A stretch of DNA of 64,000 bases from Stutzerimonas azotifigens. Its GTDB lineage: Bacteria; Pseudomonadota; Gammaproteobacteria; Pseudomonadales; Pseudomonadaceae. Below the pieces are notes generated by a model, which worked only from the letters and a program-made list of their open reading frames with translations, searched no databases and was not told where the DNA came from. The stretch is from positions 186,001-250,000 of the forward strand of contig NZ_JAAMRF010000008.1 in NCBI RefSeq assembly GCF_013522725.1. Direction: 5' to 3'. Positions 36,434 to 45,074 of the stretch are shown piece by piece. A program made the translations under genes and the position numbers. Positions within the stretch are counted from its first letter, which is position 1; each line of letters starts with the position of its first letter.

Positions 36434-37441
36434 TTAATGAGTCTGGCTGCCCAGGGTGACCCTGCCGTCGGCGCGTTCGCTGCCGAGCCAACTGGTCCAG
36501 CCGAGGCGGCAGGGATTTTCAGCGCCGATGCGCAGGTCGTGAATTTCCTCGCGACGCAGCTCGAGGCGTATGTCGTAGTCGAGTGGGTCGCGCAGGGTGA
36601 AGCGCACCAGGGCGCAGAGCGGTTGGTAGCCGCTGCCCACCGGTAGGAATTCGTGGAAACGGTCCCAGCTCAGCTGGCGGATGTGGATGCGAAATTTGCC
36701 GCCGCGATCACGCACTCGCTCGCCCAGTACCAGGCTTTCGCCCAGCTGGCTGTTGGCGCGGCCGAGGCGGTTCTGCTGCTCGGCGAGGATCTCTACCTGG
36801 CGCTCCAGGCATTGCTCGATGCGCAGGTCGGCGTGCTTGAAGTAGTAGCGCAGTACCGACTCGATCAGCGCCGCCGAATGCGCCCGCAGGCTCAGCAGGC
36901 CGAGATAGGGCAGCAGGCGCTTCCAGTTGAGCTCCGAGGCTGCGCGAATCTGCTCGCCGCCCAGACCGATCAGGGCAAACAGCTGCTCGGACAGTGGATC
37001 ACGTGCGCCGCTGGTGAAGCGCGCACGGTAGCGGTACTTCTGCCAGATCGGCAGCATGAGGCGCTGTAAGCGGTTGTTGAACAGGTCGAGGAATTCGCGC
37101 GTCGGGTTACCCTCGGCGCTGTCGCCCAGAGCCTGCTCGCCGTAAAACGCAGGTAACGGAGACCCCGCACCAAACAGGCTGATCAGGTTGATGCGCAGGC
37201 GCGCACGCAGCTCGCCGTGCTCCTGGAAGAACTCGACGCGATCGACGTCGCTGCCAGGAAAGCCCAGGCTCGGGTTGGCCTGGAACTCCAAGTGCTCGTA
37301 GAGCGCTTCCTCGTCCAGATCGGGATGCGCGGCCTTCAGGCGGTCCATCACCAGCAGCACACCCTGGAACAGGCTGTACTCGCGGATGCCCCGGCTGATC
37401 CGGTTCAGAGCAGGGGCTGCTGCCCCATGCGCGGCGTCCAT
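36434..37441 (-). CDS. tssG: T6SS baseplate protein TssG
   Basis: A 335-aa baseplate wedge component that binds TssF and TssK. Family features include the N-terminal YSLFQGVLLVMDRLKAAHP, FFGAGSPLP-type segment FGAGSPLPAFYGEQ near 89, and the C-terminal ENPCRLGWTSWLG. The gene overlaps the end of tssF by 37 bases, a common arrangement for these partners. Normal length. Confidence 0.95.
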   Translation of the reverse strand: MDAAHGAAAPALNRISRGIREYSLFQGVLLVMDRLKAAHPDLDEEALYEHLEFQANPSLGFPGSDVDRVEFFQEHGELRARLRINLISLFGAGSPLPAFYGEQALGDSAEGNPTREFLDLFNNRLQRLMLPIWQKYRYRARFTSGARDPLSEQLFALIGLGGEQIRAASELNWKRLLPYLGLLSLRAHSAALIESVLRYYFKHADLRIEQCLERQVEILAEQQNRLGRANSQLGESLVLGERVRDRGGKFRIHIRQLSWDRFHEFLPVGSGYQPLCALVRFTLRDPLDYDIRLELRREEIHDLRIGAENPCRLGWTSWLGSERADGRVTLGSQTH

Positions 37442-39195
37442 TGATACACCTCTCCCTGTGTGCTCCTGACGCGCAGCTCGTGGTACGAGTTGAGGCTGGC
37501 GTACAGCGCGAAGAATTCATTGAGTATCGAGGCGAAGAGGAACAGGTCTCCCTCACCCAGATAACCCTCGGGGTCCATCACCAGCTCCGTGCGCACACCG
37601 CGCACCGGCAGGCCGCGGTGCAGCCGGTCGACGTGTTGGTGCCCGATCTCCTTGAGCCCGCCGAGCAGGCGCTTGCTGACCTTTTCCGCGTGCTGGTCGT
37701 AGTAGCGCGGCAGGTCATAGGTCTCGAGGATCACCTTGAGCGCTTCGACGTTCGCCAGCGACAGGTAGTTGAGCGACATGTTGCTGATCAGCTTCCAGAG
37801 GAAGTCGCGGTGCAGCGGCGGTGCGTAGCTCGGTGTCACGGCGCTGATATTGCGAAAGGTCAGGAACTCAGGCGTGTCTTCGCTGGGCAGGCAGATGTCG
37901 CCAAGGCGCAGCTGGCGCGGCAGGTTCTGGTTGGTGCAGGTCAGCTCGATGGACAGCGTCTCGTGTTGGTCGAGGTTGCGCAGGCCGAAGCTGAGATAGG
38001 TTTCCAGCCCGTCGCCGAGCATCGAAGGTTGCTGACGCACGCTGTAGTGCGGGCGCGCAACCGGGACGTCGAAACTGGGGTCGTGCTCGAAGGATTCGAA
38101 CGGCACGTATTCCTCGTAGCCCATGCCGCCGGGCTTCCAGCCAGTGACGCGGTCAACCGAGAAGACGCCGCACTGGCTGCTGTCCAGCTCCGAAGGCAGC
38201 AGCAGGTACTGATCCTGCTTGCCGTCCAGGCGAATCGGGATGGCGTCGTGCTCGAACAGGTTGACCACCGGCGTGCAGTACAGCCGCACGTTGTCCAGCG
38301 TCGGCCGGATGCGCTGCACGCCGGCCTTGTGGATGTCGAAACGAAGTTCGAAGCCGCGGGCCTGCTCCAGTACCTCCTGCGGCAGGCGCTTGAGGGCATC
38401 GAGACCGAGCATGTCGACGAAGAGGAATTTCTCCTGGAAGGCGAAGTATTCCTGCAGGTAGCGATAGCCCCGGAAGGTATTGAGGGGGTAGGGAATCAGC
38501 GCCTGGTCTTCGGCGAAGCCCACCGGCTCCAGCTTCGATGGATCTAGCTGCAGCGCGGGCAGAGCGGCGCCGAACCCGTCGGTGAAGGGCTTGCCATCGG
38601 CATCCAGGGCGACCAGCTGCACGCCATCGAGGTGACGCAACAGGCTCAGGTAGAGCATCTGGCTGATATAGCGCTCGCCGGCCAGGTGCAGACGCAACTG
38701 CTTGAGGTCCAGTTCGCCGAGGTGGCCGTCGGCGGTCATCTGCAGGCGCAGGCTGAGCAGTGCGCCGCCGCCCTTGACCGAATAGTCCAGCCCTTCGAGG
38801 GCCAGCGGCAGGACCTCGGTGGCATAGGCGGTGCGAAAACGGCAGGTCACGCCCTGGATCGGCCGGGACTCGACCGGCGTGTTGCGTGGCACCATCAGCG
38901 CCGGGCCGGGCCGCTTGACCGGATCGAACTGCAACATGCTGAACGCCGGGAGCGGGCGCATGTAGTTCGGCCACAGCAGATGCATCAGCGAATGGGTCAG
39001 CTCCGGCAACTCGTCATCGAGCTTCTGGCGCAGACGCCCGGTGAGAAAGGCAAAGCCCTCGAGCAGCCGCTCGACATCCGGGTCGCGTCCGGCCTGGCCG
39101 AGAAACGGCGCCAGCGCTGGGCTGCGCTCGGCAAAGCGCTTGCCCAGCTGACGCAGGGCGGTGAGTTCGCTCTGGTAGTAGTGATTGAACGACAT
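37405..39195 (-). CDS. tssF: T6SS baseplate protein TssF
   Basis: A 596-aa protein beginning MSFNHYYQSELTALRQLGKRF, the diagnostic TssF start. It also has GRDPDVERLLEGFAFLTGRL and the LLWPNYMRPLPAFSML segment. With TssG it builds the baseplate wedge around the VgrG hub. It precedes and overlaps tssG, and follows the PAAR gene by 28 bases. Confidence 0.97.
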   Translation of the reverse strand: MSFNHYYQSELTALRQLGKRFAERSPALAPFLGQAGRDPDVERLLEGFAFLTGRLRQKLDDELPELTHSLMHLLWPNYMRPLPAFSMLQFDPVKRPGPALMVPRNTPVESRPIQGVTCRFRTAYATEVLPLALEGLDYSVKGGGALLSLRLQMTADGHLGELDLKQLRLHLAGERYISQMLYLSLLRHLDGVQLVALDADGKPFTDGFGAALPALQLDPSKLEPVGFAEDQALIPYPLNTFRGYRYLQEYFAFQEKFLFVDMLGLDALKRLPQEVLEQARGFELRFDIHKAGVQRIRPTLDNVRLYCTPVVNLFEHDAIPIRLDGKQDQYLLLPSELDSSQCGVFSVDRVTGWKPGGMGYEEYVPFESFEHDPSFDVPVARPHYSVRQQPSMLGDGLETYLSFGLRNLDQHETLSIELTCTNQNLPRQLRLGDICLPSEDTPEFLTFRNISAVTPSYAPPLHRDFLWKLISNMSLNYLSLANVEALKVILETYDLPRYYDQHAEKVSKRLLGGLKEIGHQHVDRLHRGLPVRGVRTELVMDPEGYLGEGDLFLFASILNEFFALYASLNSYHELRVRSTQGEVYQWTPRMGQQPLL

Positions 39196-39223
39196 CAGCG
39201 GACCATCCTTGTAAAGCGCATGG

Positions 39224-39499
39224 TCAGCCGCCGATCAGTATGGTGCCCGACCCGGCGATCACCGGATTGCCGTGATCGCCCGTCGTACCCACCGTGGTAG
39301 CCGGTTTGCCGTTGATCAGCACCGTTGGGATCACCGCGCTGGCCAGCGCACTGCCACAGGCGGTGGGGTCGCCCATGCGCGCGGCGGGCATGCCGTCGAA
39401 CAGAACGTCGGGAGAGCCTGCCGCGATGGGGTTGGTGCCGTGGCCTTTTTTCGGGCAATCGGTGGGGTCGCCCAGGCGGGCTGCGGGTTTACCGGACAT
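39224..39499 (-). CDS. PAAR-domain spike tip protein
   Basis: A 91-aa stand-alone PAAR protein with two PAAR repeats (PAARLGDPTDC and PAARMGDPTAC) and the glycine-rich remainder ending GSGTILIGG. PAAR folds into a cone that sharpens the VgrG tip and binds a metal through conserved His/Cys residues. There is no toxin extension, so it is structural and could cap either VgrG. Its place between tssE and tssF, rather than beside a vgrG, is unusual. Confidence 0.96.
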   Translation of the reverse strand: MSGKPAARLGDPTDCPKKGHGTNPIAAGSPDVLFDGMPAARMGDPTACGSALASAVIPTVLINGKPATTVGTTGDHGNPVIAGSGTILIGG

Positions 39500-39509
39500 C
39501 AGGCTCTCC

Positions 39510-39914
39510 TTAGTGGACTTTCACTTGTCCGCTGCCATCCAGGCTCGCGGAAAAACTCACGTGACGCTTGAAGCCGTCGACTTCCAGCAGGCCTTCGATG
39601 GCGAAGGACAGGCTCAGTGGATCATGGTCGCGGGGCAGGGATATCACCCTGACCTGACTCAAGCGTGGCTCGTACGCTTCGATGAAGCGTTCGATGGCAA
39701 TACGCGCCTGTTGCAGCGAGTCATGCAGCGACAGGCGCATATCGTTCAAATCGGGCAACCCGTAGTCGGGCAACGTTTGTACGCTGCCCGCTCGGGTGCT
39801 GAGCATCTTGGCCAGATGGGCAGCCACCGAAGCCATTGCCGCGACTTCGCGACTCCAGCCGGCGCGCTTGTCGGCGTCACCGCCGAGGCGTTCGAAAAGG
39901 CTGCCGTAGGCCAT
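39510..39914 (-). CDS. tssE: T6SS baseplate protein TssE (gp25-like)
   Basis: A 134-aa gp25-like protein that starts sheath polymerisation at the baseplate. It has the typical SLFERLGG start and the conserved EPR motif in YEPRLSQVRV near residue 85, which holds the wedge together. It lies 6 bases downstream of tssC. Normal length. Confidence 0.95.
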   Translation of the reverse strand: MAYGSLFERLGGDADKRAGWSREVAAMASVAAHLAKMLSTRAGSVQTLPDYGLPDLNDMRLSLHDSLQQARIAIERFIEAYEPRLSQVRVISLPRDHDPLSLSFAIEGLLEVDGFKRHVSFSASLDGSGQVKVH

Positions 39915-39920
39915 GGATGC

Positions 39921-41399
39921 TTATTCCTTGTCCAGCTTGCCAACCAGCGACAGGGTGAAATCAGCACCCATGTACTTGAAGTGCGGGCGCACGTTCAGGC
40001 TGACGCGGTACCAGCCCGGCTCGCCGTCAACATCGCTGACAACGACTTGCGCGGCGCGCAGGGGACGACGGCTACGGACTTCGGAGCTTGGGTTTTCCTG
40101 GTCGGCGACGTACTGGCGAATCCACTTGTTCAGTTCCAGCTCCAGGTCGGTGCGCTCTTTCCAGGCGCCGATCTGCTCGCGCTGCAGCACCTTGAGGTAG
40201 TGCGCGAGGCGGTTGACGATGAACAGGTAAGGCAGCTGGGTGCCAAGCTTGTAGTTGAGCTCGGCGTTCTTGCCTTCTTCGCTGTTGCCGAAGAACTTCG
40301 GCTTTTGCGTCGAGTTGGCCGAGAAGAATGCGGCGTTGTCGCTGCCCTTGCGCATGGTCAGGGCGATGAAGCCTTCTTCGGCCAGTTCGTATTCACGACG
40401 GTCCGAGACCAGCACTTCGGTCGGGATCTTGGTTTCGATCTCGCCCATGCTCTCGAAGTGGTGCAGCGGCAGGTCTTCCACCGCGCCACCGCTCTGCGGG
40501 CCGATGATGTTCGGGCACCAGCGGAACTTGGCGAAGCTGTCGGTCAGGCGGCTGGCGAAGGTGTAGGCGGTGTTGCCCCACAGATAATGCTCGTGGCTGT
40601 TGGCCACGTTTTCCTTGTAGACGAAGGATTTGACCGGGTTGTCTTCCGGGTCGTAGGGGTTGCGTAGCAGGAAGCGCGGCACGGTCAGGCCGACGTAACG
40701 GGCGTCTTCCTGCTCGCGGAAGCTCTGCCACTTGGCGAACTGCGGGCCTTCGAAGTGATCCTTCAGATCCTTCAGATCCGGCAGGCCGGTGAAGCTTTCC
40801 AGGCCGAAGAATTTCGGACCGGCAGCAGCGATGAAGGGCGCATGGGACATGCTCGCGACCGACGCCACGTACTGCATCGTCTTGACGTCCGGTGCGCTCG
40901 GATCGAAGAAGTAGTTGGCGATCAGGGCGCCGACCGGCTGGCCACCGAACTGGCCGTATTCGGCGGTGTAGATGTGCTTGTAGAGGCCGGACTGGACCAC
41001 TTCCGGGCTGTCTTCGAAATCGTCCAGCAGGTCCTGCTTGGAGGCATTGAGAACTTCGAGCTTGATGTTCTCGCGGAAGTTGGTGCGATCGACCAGCAGC
41101 TTGAGACCACGCCAGGACGATTCCAGGGCCTGGAATTGCTGATGATGGAGGATTTCATCCATCTGCCGGCTGAGCTTGGCATCGATCTCCGCGATCATGC
41201 GGTCGACCATGGCCTTCTTGACCGGCTCGTTCTCGTTCTGCGGCTTGAGCAGTTCTTCGATGAAGGCCGAAACGCCGCGCTTGGCGATGTCATAGGCCTC
41301 GTCGTCGGGGGTCAGCTTGGTTTCGGCGATGATGCGGTCGAGGATGCCGGCTTCGGCGAGGTTCTTGCCGCTTTCGACGGCTGCTGCACTAGTGCTCAT
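39921..41399 (-). CDS. tssC: T6SS contractile sheath large subunit TssC
   Basis: A 492-aa sheath protein that forms helical TssBC tubes. It starts MSTSAAAVESGKNLAEAGIL and carries strongly conserved stretches such as SWRGLKLLVDRTNF, GQFGGQPVGALIANYFF and YFRVSLNVRPHFKYMG-type ending (YRVSLNVRPHFKYMGADFTL). A much longer open frame to 41999 is antisense-like read-through of the tssB region; the ATG at 41399 with upstream AAGGA is right. It follows tssB. Confidence 0.97.
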   Translation of the reverse strand: MSTSAAAVESGKNLAEAGILDRIIAETKLTPDDEAYDIAKRGVSAFIEELLKPQNENEPVKKAMVDRMIAEIDAKLSRQMDEILHHQQFQALESSWRGLKLLVDRTNFRENIKLEVLNASKQDLLDDFEDSPEVVQSGLYKHIYTAEYGQFGGQPVGALIANYFFDPSAPDVKTMQYVASVASMSHAPFIAAAGPKFFGLESFTGLPDLKDLKDHFEGPQFAKWQSFREQEDARYVGLTVPRFLLRNPYDPEDNPVKSFVYKENVANSHEHYLWGNTAYTFASRLTDSFAKFRWCPNIIGPQSGGAVEDLPLHHFESMGEIETKIPTEVLVSDRREYELAEEGFIALTMRKGSDNAAFFSANSTQKPKFFGNSEEGKNAELNYKLGTQLPYLFIVNRLAHYLKVLQREQIGAWKERTDLELELNKWIRQYVADQENPSSEVRSRRPLRAAQVVVSDVDGEPGWYRVSLNVRPHFKYMGADFTLSLVGKLDKE

Positions 41400-41425
41400 G
41401 GTGTTGGCTTTCCTTGTCGGGAGAT

Positions 41426-41932
41426 TCAGGCGTCCAGTTGTTCTTTCGCGGCGAGGCCCAGTTCGCCGAGTACGCGGTCGCGCGAAACGTCGTCGGCGAG
41501 CACGCTTTCGATCGCCTTGCGGAAGGCCGGGGCATTGCCCAGCGGGCCTTTCAGGGCGACCAGGGCGTCGCGCAGTTCCATCAGTTTCTTCAGTTCGGGA
41601 ACCTGCTCGACCAGGTTGGCCGGGTTGAAGTCCTTCATCGAGTTGATGTTCAGCTGCACGGCCAGTTCTTCGTCGGTGGGCTCGTCCTGCAGGCGGTTCG
41701 GAACCGAGAACGTGAGATTCAGCTCCTGCTTGGCCAGTACTTCGTCGAAGCTGTTCTTGTCGATGGCGATCGGCTTGCGGTCTTCGATCTTGCGATCGTC
41801 GGCGCGTTGGCTGAAATCGCCGAGCACCATCAGTTTGAGGGGCAGTTCCAGTTCTTCCTGGGCGCCACCAGTGGCGGGCTTGAAGGTGACGTTGATGCGT
41901 TCCTTGGGGGCTACCGAGCCTTCTTTGGCCAT
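41426..41932 (-). CDS. tssB: T6SS contractile sheath small subunit TssB
   Basis: A 168-aa protein, the partner of TssC in the contractile sheath. Recognised by MAKEGSVAPKERINVTFKPA at the start, LPLKLMVLGDFSQR near 30 and the C-terminal helix that holds ClpV contacts. The usual tssB-tssC order is kept, with 26 bases between them. Confidence 0.97.
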   Translation of the reverse strand: MAKEGSVAPKERINVTFKPATGGAQEELELPLKLMVLGDFSQRADDRKIEDRKPIAIDKNSFDEVLAKQELNLTFSVPNRLQDEPTDEELAVQLNINSMKDFNPANLVEQVPELKKLMELRDALVALKGPLGNAPAFRKAIESVLADDVSRDRVLGELGLAAKEQLDA

Positions 41933-41965
41933 GGGTCTTCTCCTTTGCGTTTACGGCCCGGGGGC

Positions 41966-43522
41966 CTAATCGAGTACCACTTCGAGATCGAGGTGGCACA
42001 GCCTGCGGTAAATCTCATCCTTGCTTTCACGCACGGCGTGGTTCTGCGGCAGCAGCTCGCAGCAGCTATGCAACAGACGCAGCACCTCGAGGGCGAGATC
42101 GGGTTCCCAGTCGCCGAGCCCTGAGGCTTGCAGCGTCTGATCGAGGGATTCGAGCTGGGTCTTTGCCAGGTCGTATTTCTTGGCCTGGAAGCACAGCCGA
42201 GCCAAGGTCAGTTGCCAGAAGAAGCGCTCGCGTCCGCCGCGGGCCTGGTTGAGGCCCAGTTTGAGTTTCTGTACGGCGCTCTTGAGCCCGTCCTTGCGCA
42301 GCTGCGGAAGCACGTCCTGCAGGGCTTCTTCCCAGGCGGGCGTGCCGCCCTGATTGGCGATCGGCTCGCTCGCGGCCTGGGCGGGCTGCACATGCGGCAT
42401 CACCCTGGCGCTGATCCAGGCGCGTGTTTCAGCATCGGCGAAAGGCGTGCCGTCATGAAAGCGCAACTCATCGAGACCCGGCATGCGCTGCAGGAACAGC
42501 GCGAGCTGGATTTCCACTTCGCGCATGGCGTGCTCGGCGTCGAGCTCGTTCAGGCATTCCCAGGCCAGGCGCTGGCCGTCGAGCCAGAAGGGTGCGCGGG
42601 CGATGCTCGCTTCAAGATCCGCCAGCAGATCGGCATAGAGTCCTTGGGAGAAGCGCTCGCGATAGCTCGCCAGCTTGTCCGCCGGGATGCCACGCAGCGC
42701 GGTGACCTGCTCGGCGTTGCGTTCAGGCAGGCTGTCGATCGACAGCCACAGCAGGGTGCGCGCCAGGCGCAGCGGCTTGAGGTCAGTAGCCTTCTGCTTC
42801 AGCCACCAGCTGCACAATGGGCGGGCCTGATCCTGCAGGCTGCGCAGACTCTTGTGCGCGTCCTTCTCGTGCTCGACCGGTGTGGTGGCAGTGAATACCT
42901 GCGCCGCGGCCTGCTTGACCTGGGCGATGGCGGCACCGACCGTGCCGGGTTGCGGGTGGGCGACAGCGGCACGCTTGACCATGTCGTCGAGGCGACGACA
43001 CAGCGGCAACAGCAGCGGGGCGCTTTCGCCCAGGTGTTCGGAGAGGCAGTTTTCCAGGCCGCGGAGGTCATCGGCCAGCTTGCGGAACAGCGCAAGCTGC
43101 TCACCGATTGGCACGTGCTCGGCGAGGGCCTGCTCCATGCGCGGCACCAGCCAGGAAATGGCTGCGGCGCGGGTGCGGTCCTTGCGAGGGTGGAGTTCGA
43201 GCCAGTGATGGGAGCACAGGTAATGCAGCAGGCTGACGCCCGCCTGCAAGCCGGCGAAGGATTCGCGCTGGTACAGGCTCCAGGTGAGCCAGGCACAGGC
43301 ACGCAGATCCTTGGATTGGGTGCCTAGCAGGGTTTCGCTGCCTTCGCGGATCTTCTGCCAGTCGATGCCGCCGGTTTCGTGCACGGCGCTGGCCTTGCCG
43401 AGCTCCGCTTCCAGTAGCTCGTAGCCGGGCGTGTAGCGGCTGTCTTCGCCGGCGAAACTGTTATCGGAAACCGGCACTTTGGCCAATTTCAAATAATGAG
43501 AGGTCAGTGTGTCTGAATACAT
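41966..43522 (-). CDS. tssA: T6SS protein TssA
   Basis: A 518-aa TssA, first gene of the T6SS operon. The N-terminal ImpA-type domain is visible in DSRYTPGYELLEAELGKASA (residues 28-47) and IDWQKIREGSETLLGTQSKD. The long C-terminal half is of the VasJ-like type. TssA proteins prime baseplate assembly and help tail polymerisation. The ATG at 43522 has AGGGA close upstream. The promoter region with TTGCGCA repeats precedes it. Confidence 0.93.
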   Translation of the reverse strand: MYSDTLTSHYLKLAKVPVSDNSFAGEDSRYTPGYELLEAELGKASAVHETGGIDWQKIREGSETLLGTQSKDLRACAWLTWSLYQRESFAGLQAGVSLLHYLCSHHWLELHPRKDRTRAAAISWLVPRMEQALAEHVPIGEQLALFRKLADDLRGLENCLSEHLGESAPLLLPLCRRLDDMVKRAAVAHPQPGTVGAAIAQVKQAAAQVFTATTPVEHEKDAHKSLRSLQDQARPLCSWWLKQKATDLKPLRLARTLLWLSIDSLPERNAEQVTALRGIPADKLASYRERFSQGLYADLLADLEASIARAPFWLDGQRLAWECLNELDAEHAMREVEIQLALFLQRMPGLDELRFHDGTPFADAETRAWISARVMPHVQPAQAASEPIANQGGTPAWEEALQDVLPQLRKDGLKSAVQKLKLGLNQARGGRERFFWQLTLARLCFQAKKYDLAKTQLESLDQTLQASGLGDWEPDLALEVLRLLHSCCELLPQNHAVRESKDEIYRRLCHLDLEVVLD

Positions 43523-43604
43523 CGTCCCTGACTCGGAAGTTCAATCCATGAACTTTTTGGGGCGATCGCCATATATAGCCGGCAATGCCTTGTGAATACG
43601 GAAA

Positions 43605-43650
43605 GTGCGCAAGATCTTGCGCACCTTACTTGCGCAGTTTTTTGCGCAGT
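43605..43650. promoter_or_regulatory. Palindrome and TTGCGCA repeats upstream of tssA, putative activator sites
   Basis: 43605-43624 is a perfect 20-bp palindrome, GTGCGCAAGATCTTGCGCAC. Two further TTGCGCA copies follow at 43630-43636 and 43642-43648, spaced 12-13 bases, close to a helical turn. The cluster lies 83-128 bases upstream of the tssA start, where enhancer-binding proteins usually sit. The sigma-54 activator encoded in the operon is the obvious candidate ligand. A canonical -24/-12 promoter between the cluster and tssA was not found. Confidence 0.6.
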
Positions 43651-43804
43651 CCTTATGGGATGGGCATCCTAGACGCCGTGACCGGCGGGTTCAAGTTGGA
43701 AAGTGTGACCTGTCCTGCAGCGTTATACATACAGGCGAAAGGCGTTGAACTTCCGGAGAAGTTGGTGATGTAGCAACTAAGTTGAAGTAAGAGATATGCT
43801 GTTG

Positions 43805-43828
43805 CCATGTAAGTAAAGGCTTACATGG
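43805..43828. repeat. Inverted repeat CCATGTAAG/CTTACATGG
   Basis: A perfect 9-bp stem with a 6-base loop. No T-run follows on either strand, so it may be a protein-binding site rather than a terminator. Confidence 0.45.
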
Positions 43829-44085
43829 AATTAGGCGGCGGGTCACAGTATGTGGGCGAGAGGTACCTTATATAGCCCCCGCGAGGGCAGTAGGCGTACC
43901 GAGCGACTCAGGCGTCCGCCGGATATAGGCCAGGGCCTCAGGCGCAACGCGTGCAGCGAGCCTCAAGGAGGCTATGCGTGGCACCTGTAAGGGCAGCTTT
44001 GGCGGCATAGGCGACAGGGGAGGATGGAGTTGTTTAACGGAGAGGCGCGGCGATTCCCGCCACGTCCCGCCGAAATCGCCCGATC

Positions 44086-44982
44086 TCAGCGCAGCGGCTG
44101 GCTATCGATGGTCAGGCCAAGGGTATGACTGGCCCCGGGCGCGAGCGTTACCAGGTCGTCGAGTACGTTGGCCGTCTCGATGCAGAGCATGCGTTGCCAG
44201 GCGTCGTCCGCGAAATGCGACAGGCGCTGCGCCTTTGCGATCCAGGGATTCCACAGCACGGCCGAGGCCGAGCCCCGGGACTGAAGGACGATGCGGCGCT
44301 TCCAGGCCGGATCCATCAGGCTCAGCGTCGGCGCCAGGCCCAGGTAGACGCGGTCGGTCTCTCCACTGAAGCGAAGGTCGCCGTGCTGCTGGCGTGGCTC
44401 CCAGTTCTCCAGCGTTTCGATGTAACGCCGGTCGGCCAGCCCTTCGACCGAGACCTGATGAATATCGCTGATCGCAAAGTAGGTGTGCAGCGCCTGGCTG
44501 AACGACACCGCTTGGTCGCCCCGGTTGTCGGTGATCAGGCTCAGATGCAGCGCCTGGTCCAGGCGGATCTCCAGCTGCAGGCCCATGCGCTGGGGCCATT
44601 GCGGCCAGCCTTGTTCGGCCTGCGGACAGCGCAGGCGCAGCGTCACGCCATCGGTGTCGACCTCTGGTTCATCCATTGTCCAGTCGATGGCGCGGACTAA
44701 TCCGTGCGCCGGTGCGGCCTCGCCCTCGTAGAGCTGCTGCACGCTTTGCGGGTTGCGAGCGAGATCGCCGAACCAGGGCCAGCACACCGGAACGCCACCA
44801 CGTACCGATTGGCCGCTGAGCAGTGCCGCCTCTTCGCTCAGCCAGATGATTGGCGGCGCGTCGCCGCGGCGGTAGTCGAGCACCTGGGCGCCCTGTTCGG
44901 CGACTAGCAGCTCGGCGTCGCCATGGCGGATGCGCCAGCAGCTCAATTGGTCCTGTTCGAGGCGTTGAATGTCGGCGGGCAT
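44086..44982 (-). CDS. D-hexose-6-phosphate mutarotase (aldose 1-epimerase family, YeaD-like)
   Basis: A 298-aa protein of the galactose-mutarotase fold that interconverts alpha and beta anomers of hexose 6-phosphates. Recognised by GGVPVCWPWFGD (near residue 80), PAHGLVRAIDW (with the conserved His), FSQALHTYFAISDI and the C-terminal CIETANVLDD carrying the catalytic Glu. The ATG at 44982 with GGGGAG upstream is used; the frame continues open far upstream but that part lies in the TRAP gene on the same strand. It stands alone after a strong terminator. Confidence 0.92.
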   Translation of the reverse strand: MPADIQRLEQDQLSCWRIRHGDAELLVAEQGAQVLDYRRGDAPPIIWLSEEAALLSGQSVRGGVPVCWPWFGDLARNPQSVQQLYEGEAAPAHGLVRAIDWTMDEPEVDTDGVTLRLRCPQAEQGWPQWPQRMGLQLEIRLDQALHLSLITDNRGDQAVSFSQALHTYFAISDIHQVSVEGLADRRYIETLENWEPRQQHGDLRFSGETDRVYLGLAPTLSLMDPAWKRRIVLQSRGSASAVLWNPWIAKAQRLSHFADDAWQRMLCIETANVLDDLVTLAPGASHTLGLTIDSQPLR

Positions 44983-45035
44983 GGGCGCTCCCCTGGTGAT
45001 GAGTCGTGGGTACGGTGAGTCGAGTTCGTCGCAGA

Positions 45036-45066
45036 GAAAAAACAACGCCCGTCGGTGACGGGCGTT
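45036..45066 (-). terminator. Rho-independent terminator of the dctQM genes
   Basis: On the minus strand AACGCCCGTC pairs with GACGGGCGTT (10-bp stem, 45044-45053 with 45057-45066) and is followed by GTTTTTTC. It lies just beyond the dctM stop. Confidence 0.92.
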
Positions 45067-45074
45067 GGTTGGAC

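Larger units (their letters stand above)
43523..44085. other. Intergenic region upstream of tssA
   Basis: These 563 bases separate tssA from the mutarotase gene, both on the minus strand. They should contain the tssA promoter and the mutarotase terminator. I see a 20-bp palindrome plus TTGCGCA repeats (43605-43650), an A+T-rich TATATA around 43571-43576, a hairpin at 43805-43828, and a short hairpin at 43959-43973. No convincing gene; a 62-codon open frame at 43585-43773 runs through the palindrome and has no ribosome-binding site. Confidence 0.6.

Noticed and set aside
39921..41999. 692-codon reading of TssC with a start at 41999
   Set aside because: The added 200 residues lie over tssB in another frame and are low-complexity; the ATG at 41399 with AAGGA matches the TssC family.
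43585..43773. 62-codon plus-strand open frame upstream of tssA
   Set aside because: It runs through the regulatory palindrome and lacks a ribosome-binding site.
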